From assembly GCA_905221605.1 (NCBI GenBank), contig CAJNDS010002824.1, forward strand, positions 160,001-177,500: DNA of 17,500 nt, written 5' to 3'. Positions 14,519 through 17,500 of this stretch are shown here, in pieces (positions within the stretch are counted from its first letter, which is position 1; each line of letters begins with the position of its first letter). Under the pieces are notes generated by a model. That model did not search any database. It saw only the letters and a program-made list of their open reading frames with translations, and was not told the origin of the DNA. This DNA comes from Symbiodinium natans. Lineage: Eukaryota; Sar; Dinophyceae; Suessiales; Symbiodiniaceae. Both the position numbers and the translations under genes were made by a program.

Positions 14519-14671
14519 TTTAGGGTTTAGGGTTTAGGGTTTAGGGTTTAGCGTTTGGGGTTTAGGGTTTAGGGTTTCGGGTTTAGGGTTTAGGGTTTAG
14601 GGTTTAGGGTTTAGGGTTTAGGGTTTAGGGTTTAGGGTTAGGGTTTAGGGTTGAGGGTTGAGGGTTGAGGG
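14519..14671 (+). repeat. Long TTTAGGG array ending in TTGAGGG
   Basis: About 21 units, including a run of about nine exact TTTAGGG (14581-14640), single TTTCGGG and TTTGGGG variants, and three terminal TTGAGGG units. Confidence 0.95.
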
Positions 14672-14810
14672 CTCGTACGCGGGCTGCGGGAAATCACGCA
14701 TTTGCCGGGGAATTGCGGCGGGCCCCCAGTGCTCGGTTGGTAGTTGTGCCAGGCCCATGTGTGGCGGTACCTGTCAGAGAGGCCGTTCAGCTCCTTGGTT
14801 GGAGCTCCTA

Positions 14811-14839
14811 AAACCCTAAACCCTAAACCCTAAACCCTA
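14811..14839 (-). repeat. Short pure CCCTAAA tract
   Basis: Four units of CCCTAAA, no duplicated flank found. Confidence 0.9.
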
Positions 14840-14941
14840 GGATGCGATCCGCTGCATCCAGAGCACGACGAAGTGCTTCAAGGAGGCTTTCCTTGCCAAG
14901 GCAACCAGACCATCGCCGCCAAGTTCAAGTCAGACAGAGCT

Positions 14942-15025
14942 TTTAGGGTTTAGGGTTTAGGGTTTGGGGCTTGGGGCTTGGGGCTTGGGGTTTGGGGTTT
15001 GGGGTTTAAGGTTGAGGGTTTAGGG
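14942..15025 (+). repeat. TTTAGGG tract with CTTGGGG and TTTGGGG blocks
   Basis: Three TTTAGGG, three CTTGGGG in a row, three TTTGGGG in a row, then TTTAAGG, TTGAGGG, TTTAGGG. Each variant is locally clustered. Confidence 0.9.
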
Positions 15026-15157
15026 GCTCCAACAGAAAGAGCTCTCAGGCTCGGACACGCTGCTCGGGCCGGCTTTATGGGTTGAGAGCTGAGGGGGGTG
15101 TGAGACCCGTTGGAACCTAACCCTTAAACGCCTGGACCCCCAAACCGCAAACCCCCT

Positions 15158-15233
15158 GTAGGGTTTAGGGTGTAGGGCTTAGGGCTAAGGGTTTAGGGCT
15201 TTAGGGCTTACGGCTTAGGGCTTAGGGTTTAGG
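15158..15233 (+). repeat. Mixed TTTAGGG/CTTAGGG tract
   Basis: TGTAGGG, TTTAGGG, TGTAGGG, CTTAGGG, CTAAGGG, TTTAGGG, then CTTTAGGG, CTTACGG, CTTAGGG, CTTAGGG, TTTAGGG. Confidence 0.85.
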
Positions 15234-15645
15234 GAGCCTTGTTCCGCATGAAGGCCCTCAGCGCCGCCGGAAGAGGCTGCCCGGCTGCCGCCGCCGTCAG
15301 CACGTCGGCCGCGGTCATGGCGCAGCAAGGTTTGCCCCGTGGGGGGAGCGATTCAAAGTGCCCCCAAGATGGGAAGTGCGGAGCCCCGTTTAAGAGCCCC
15401 CTGTGCCCCGTTGAACTGAAAGAAGGCTGACGTCGCTTGCGGGCGAAGGGACGGAGACCCTGCCAAGTGACTAGCGGAGGTGCAAAGGATGCCGAGCTCG
15501 CAGCTCAACGTCCACGGGTTCTGGTACAGTGAGTAGCACAAGGTTCGGAGACTCCAAGTTTCGGTGGCAGCCTGTGGGGTTCCGTAATGTAGGCGCACGC
15601 ATCACACCAGGTGCTGGCGCACCGGCTTCGGATCAGTAAGATGCC
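15234..15645. other. GC-rich unique DNA, no supported gene
   Basis: Two opposite open frames (plus 15239-15430, alanine-rich; minus 15353-15598) overlap each other. Neither resembles a known protein. The GCCGCCGCCGTC run at 15286-15297 accounts for the alanine stretch. Confidence 0.35.
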
Positions 15646-15647
15646 AC

Positions 15648-15805
15648 ACATACATATATGTATATATATATATACATGTATATTTTCTTTATGTACTTAT
15701 CTATTTATCGATTTATATATTTCTATATATATATATACTGATTTATTTATTCATTATTTATTTATTTCTTTCTTTCTTTATTTATTTGTTTTACTTCTAT
15801 TTATG
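15648..15805. repeat. AT-rich compound microsatellite (TA, TTTA, CTTT)
   Basis: (TA)n and ATATATGTATATATA-like runs, then TTTATTTATTCATT and TTTCTTTCTTTATTTATTT. The open frame across it (15611-15817) is rich in Ile/Tyr/Phe only because of the repeat. Confidence 0.9.
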
Positions 15806-15902
15806 CATCTGCCCTGAGATGCATGTGTGGTTCGTCTGCATGGACATGCGGTACTGCAATCGAGCCGGCAGCAAGCTCGACAGGTTGCAAAGTACTCGGA
15901 CG

Positions 15903-16056
15903 TGGTACTTATTAACCAATAGGGTTTAGGGTTTAGGGTTTAGGGTTTAGGGTTTAAGGTTTAGGCTTTAGGGGTACTTATTAACCAATTATAACTGTAC
16001 CTATAACCCACTTGTATACAGTTATATGTACAGTTATAATTGGTGAATAAGTACCA
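15903..16056. mobile_element. Foldback/MITE-like element, family M6, with a telomere-type insert in its left arm
   Basis: The arms are 15973-16000 and 16028-16055, 28 bp each and paired at 27 positions. The tip is GGTACTTATT and the arm ends in AACTGTAC. The outermost T at 15903 pairs with A at 16056, which places the original left end before the insert. Removing the tract and one repeat copy leaves an 85-bp element with a 27-bp centre. No coding capacity. Confidence 0.8.
15921..15972 (+). repeat. TTTAGGG tract between exact 17-bp direct repeats
   Basis: 52 bp: five TTTAGGG-type units, then TTTAAGG, TTTAGGC and TTTAGG. Bounded by GGTACTTATTAACCAAT at 15904-15920 and again at 15973-15989, identical at all 17 positions. 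The repeated bases are part of the arm of M6, so the tract is an insertion that duplicated its target. Confidence 0.92.
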
Positions 16057-16075
16057 TGCACCTCCGAGTAGCCCA

Positions 16076-16121
16076 GTAACCATATTGTACGAAGGGTGTC
16101 CTTCTTGCTGTTGGTTACTTC
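16076..16121. repeat. Small imperfect inverted repeat
   Basis: AGTAACCA...GAAGG against CCTTC...TGGTTACT with a short centre. Only the outer 8 bp pair perfectly; it may be a worn foldback element. Confidence 0.4.
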
Positions 16122-16167
16122 ATACAGGAGCCGAGAACGGAAAAAGGGGAAAACTGGTAACAGTGGG

Positions 16168-16190
16168 TTTAGGGTTTAAGATGTAGGGTT
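16168..16190 (+). repeat. Very short TTTAGGG tract
   Basis: TTTAGGGTTTAAGATGTAGGG, three units. Confidence 0.6.
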
Positions 16191-16770
16191 TTTGGTTTGG
16201 AGTGGACGCACAAGCCCATGACTCATTGCCACCAAACCCTCTACCCAGTGACCGTACTAGGTGGCGCTTATTGCCTGGCAGGCAGGATAAAGACACCCTA
16301 AACCCTACATTACACGTAGTCCCGAGTTGCAGGCTATTTTCGGACTTGCAATGTCTCTTAGAACAACTACCAGAGAAAGGAGGAAGATCAGGGCTAGGGC
16401 TTTAGGGCTTAGGGTTTAGGATGCAAGGTTGTGTTCAATACACATCGAAGCCTCAGCCGCACCTGAAAGGGCAGTTATCAATAGAGTTGTAAACACCCCA
16501 AGTGTCAGCACAAACAGTTACAAGTGCAGCCACCACACCTATAGACCTGAACCTCCAAGCCCTGAGACTGAACTTGTTGCTTTGAACACACCGCTGGCGG
16601 CTAGCTCAGCGGGACCTCGGTGCCACTGTGCTGTGCTGGGGCGCACGCAGGCTCACGAGGCTGTGGAGACAAGGTGCTTCGAAGGCAAACATGCACCCCC
16701 TGACCCTGAACCCTAAACCCGAGCCACCGACTTCCGTAGTTCTTGATTTGGAACTAGTAAGATATGGCGA
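16191..16770. other. Unique DNA with isolated telomere-like words
   Basis: Open frames at 16202-16405, 16429-16716 and 16628-16828 (66-95 codons) show no family resemblance and contain CCCTAAACCC words. A short tract, GGGCTTTAGGGCTTAGGG, is at 16396-16420. Confidence 0.4.
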
Positions 16771-16868
16771 GGTTTACGATCATGAGGGACCCCCTCATAT
16801 AGACCCCCAAATAGTAGACTCCCCCTAAACTAAGGACCCCAAGAAGGTACCCCCTAATATCGTAAACC
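16771..16868 (+). mobile_element. M1-family foldback element, copy d
   Basis: Perfect 10-bp terminal inverted repeats, GGTTTACGAT (16771-16780) and ATCGTAAACC (16859-16868). The interior includes the 23-bp core shared exactly with 2340-2422 and the CATG..ACCCC start seen in 139-250. It is about 98 bp, has no coding capacity and is not interrupted. Confidence 0.65.
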
Positions 16869-17033
16869 CCCAGATGGGGCGACCTTACCCCAAGACTTTA
16901 GGCTTGCAGAGTCTTGCTCGCAAGCCTTCGTCATGCTCCCTTGTCCCGCAGGTTCTTGCGAAATTGGGCGGTCCGCCAGCGTGCGCCGTGCTATGTCCTG
17001 GCTGAGTCGGATCCGCCACCTTGGGTGTATGGC
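16869..17033. other. Unique spacer
   Basis: Nothing recognised. Confidence 0.35.
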
Positions 17034-17097
17034 TTAGGGTTTAGGGTTTAGGGTTTGGGGTCTAGGGTTCAGTGTTTGGGGTTTCGGCCCTAAACGC
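17034..17097 (+). repeat. TTTAGGG tract ending in an inverted unit
   Basis: CTTAGGG, two TTTAGGG, TTTGGGG, TCTAGGG, TTCAGTG, TTTGGGG, then GGCCCTAAACG in the opposite sense. CGCCACC occurs on both sides (7 bp, too short to count as a target duplication). Confidence 0.8.
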
Positions 17098-17182
17098 CAC
17101 CCTCAGCTACCACAAAGGACTGCAACCTTGGACCTTGGGTTGGAATACTCAAAAAGGCTCAAAGCTACAGACTCCAGCACCC

Positions 17183-17253
17183 GATCCCTGAACCACGACG
17201 CCGACGGTTTCCCCCAAATGCGGAGTCCCGTGCGCCAGCTGCGCCACCCGAGC
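17183..17253 (-). mobile_element. tRNA-derived SINE head (A and B box)
   Basis: On the minus strand, TGGCGCAGCTGG (17246 to 17235) is an exact match to the RNA polymerase III A-box consensus TRGCNNARYNGG. GTGGTTCAGGGATC (17196 to 17183) is a partial B box, 50 bp downstream, a normal tRNA spacing. GGGACTCCGCA lies between, as in an anticodon arm. The D loop lacks about four bases and the B box departs from GGTTCRANNCC, so it is not a working tRNA. tRNA-headed SINEs are known from dinoflagellates (DinoSINEs) and many other eukaryotes; I cannot assign the family. The tail is undefined. Confidence 0.5.
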
Positions 17254-17295
17254 GCATTGAAAGGGATTGAGAGGCCCCAGCCCCTCAACGATTCA

Positions 17296-17372
17296 AAACC
17301 CTAAAACCCTAAAACCCTAAAACCCGAAAACCCTGAAACCCTGAAACCTGAAAACCCCAAACCCTAAGCCCA
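17296..17372 (-). repeat. C-strand tract of 8-mers, CCCTAAAA
   Basis: Three to four CCCTAAAA units, then CCCGAAAA, CCCTGAAA twice, CCCCAAA, CCCTAAG. It lies 43 bp upstream of the tRNA-like head on the minus strand. Confidence 0.88.
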
Positions 17373-17500
17373 AAAAAACAAAGCAAATCCCAGACCCTGC
17401 AGCTCCGTCCTCCTCGGCGGGCAGCCGTCAACCTCTTGAGGGTTGAGCCCCAAATGCCTAGGGTTTTTACTGTGCCCCCTGTGATTCCTGTGGTTCGAGG
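17373..17500. other. Unique right edge
   Basis: Nothing recognised apart from single GGGTTGAG and CTAGGGTTTTT words. Confidence 0.35.

Noticed and set aside
15611-15817. 68-codon hydrophobic frame that looks like membrane segments
   Set aside because: Isoleucine, tyrosine and phenylalanine come from TA and TTTA/CTTT microsatellite DNA.
17027-17103. CGCCACC on both sides of a TTTAGGG tract as a third target duplication
   Set aside because: Only 7 bp, GC-rich and imperfectly placed; expected by chance.

Overview
This window is eukaryotic nuclear DNA with no gene I can support. By hand estimate about a quarter of it (roughly 4.4 kb) is telomere-type DNA: TTTAGGG repeats and close variants (CTTAGGG, TTGAGGG, TTCAGGG, TTTTGGG, TTTAGGGG). 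These lie in about 40 separate interstitial blocks, about half reading TTTAGGG and half CCCTAAA on the + strand. TTTAGGG is the plant, many-algae, dinoflagellate and chromerid repeat type. The interspersion in both orientations, the small palindromic elements, the tRNA-derived sequences and the lack of any long reading frame would fit a large repeat-rich protist genome such as a dinoflagellate. A chromerid, another alga or a plant subtelomere cannot be excluded. I found no dinoflagellate spliced-leader relic, rRNA or intact tRNA gene. All open frames are at most about 124 codons, resemble no family I know, and often run through simple repeats, so I call no CDS.

Layout. 1-5860 is dominated by telomere-type blocks, with one very large compound array at 3210-3961 (7-mer TTTAGGG, then 8-mer TTTAGGGG) and another 8-mer array at 5619-5859. 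It also holds a TCCCAGG-rich minisatellite-like stretch at 2462-2815. 5860-6887 is about 1 kb almost free of repeats. 6888-8140 changes character: AT-rich imperfect trinucleotide DNA, then about 830 bp packed with copies of a 27-bp hairpin (12-nt arms, 3-nt centre), with a tRNA-like sequence between them. 8141-9080 is mostly unique DNA with one clean foldback element (8891-8993). 9081-17500 returns to telomere-type blocks separated by 100-600 bp spacers, with GA-rich, poly-G and AT-rich simple repeats, further foldback elements and a tRNA-like SINE head on the minus strand near the right end.

The most interesting signal is how telomere-type tracts meet the short inverted-repeat (MITE-like) elements. 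At 15904-15989 a 52-bp TTTAGGG tract sits between two exact 17-bp copies of one arm of a foldback element. At 14009-14084 a 36-bp CCCTAAA tract sits between two exact 20-bp copies of the end of another. In a third element (5091-5250) a CCCTAAA tract interrupts the middle, judged against a tract-free relative at 12561-12674. A fourth (9170-9270) loses its end exactly where a pure CCCTAAA array begins. I read this as telomere repeats entering the chromosome as insertions with target duplication, perhaps at breaks in hairpin-forming DNA. The second novel-looking feature is the hairpin cluster, whose arms show paired, pairing-preserving substitutions and whose copies occur in both orientations.
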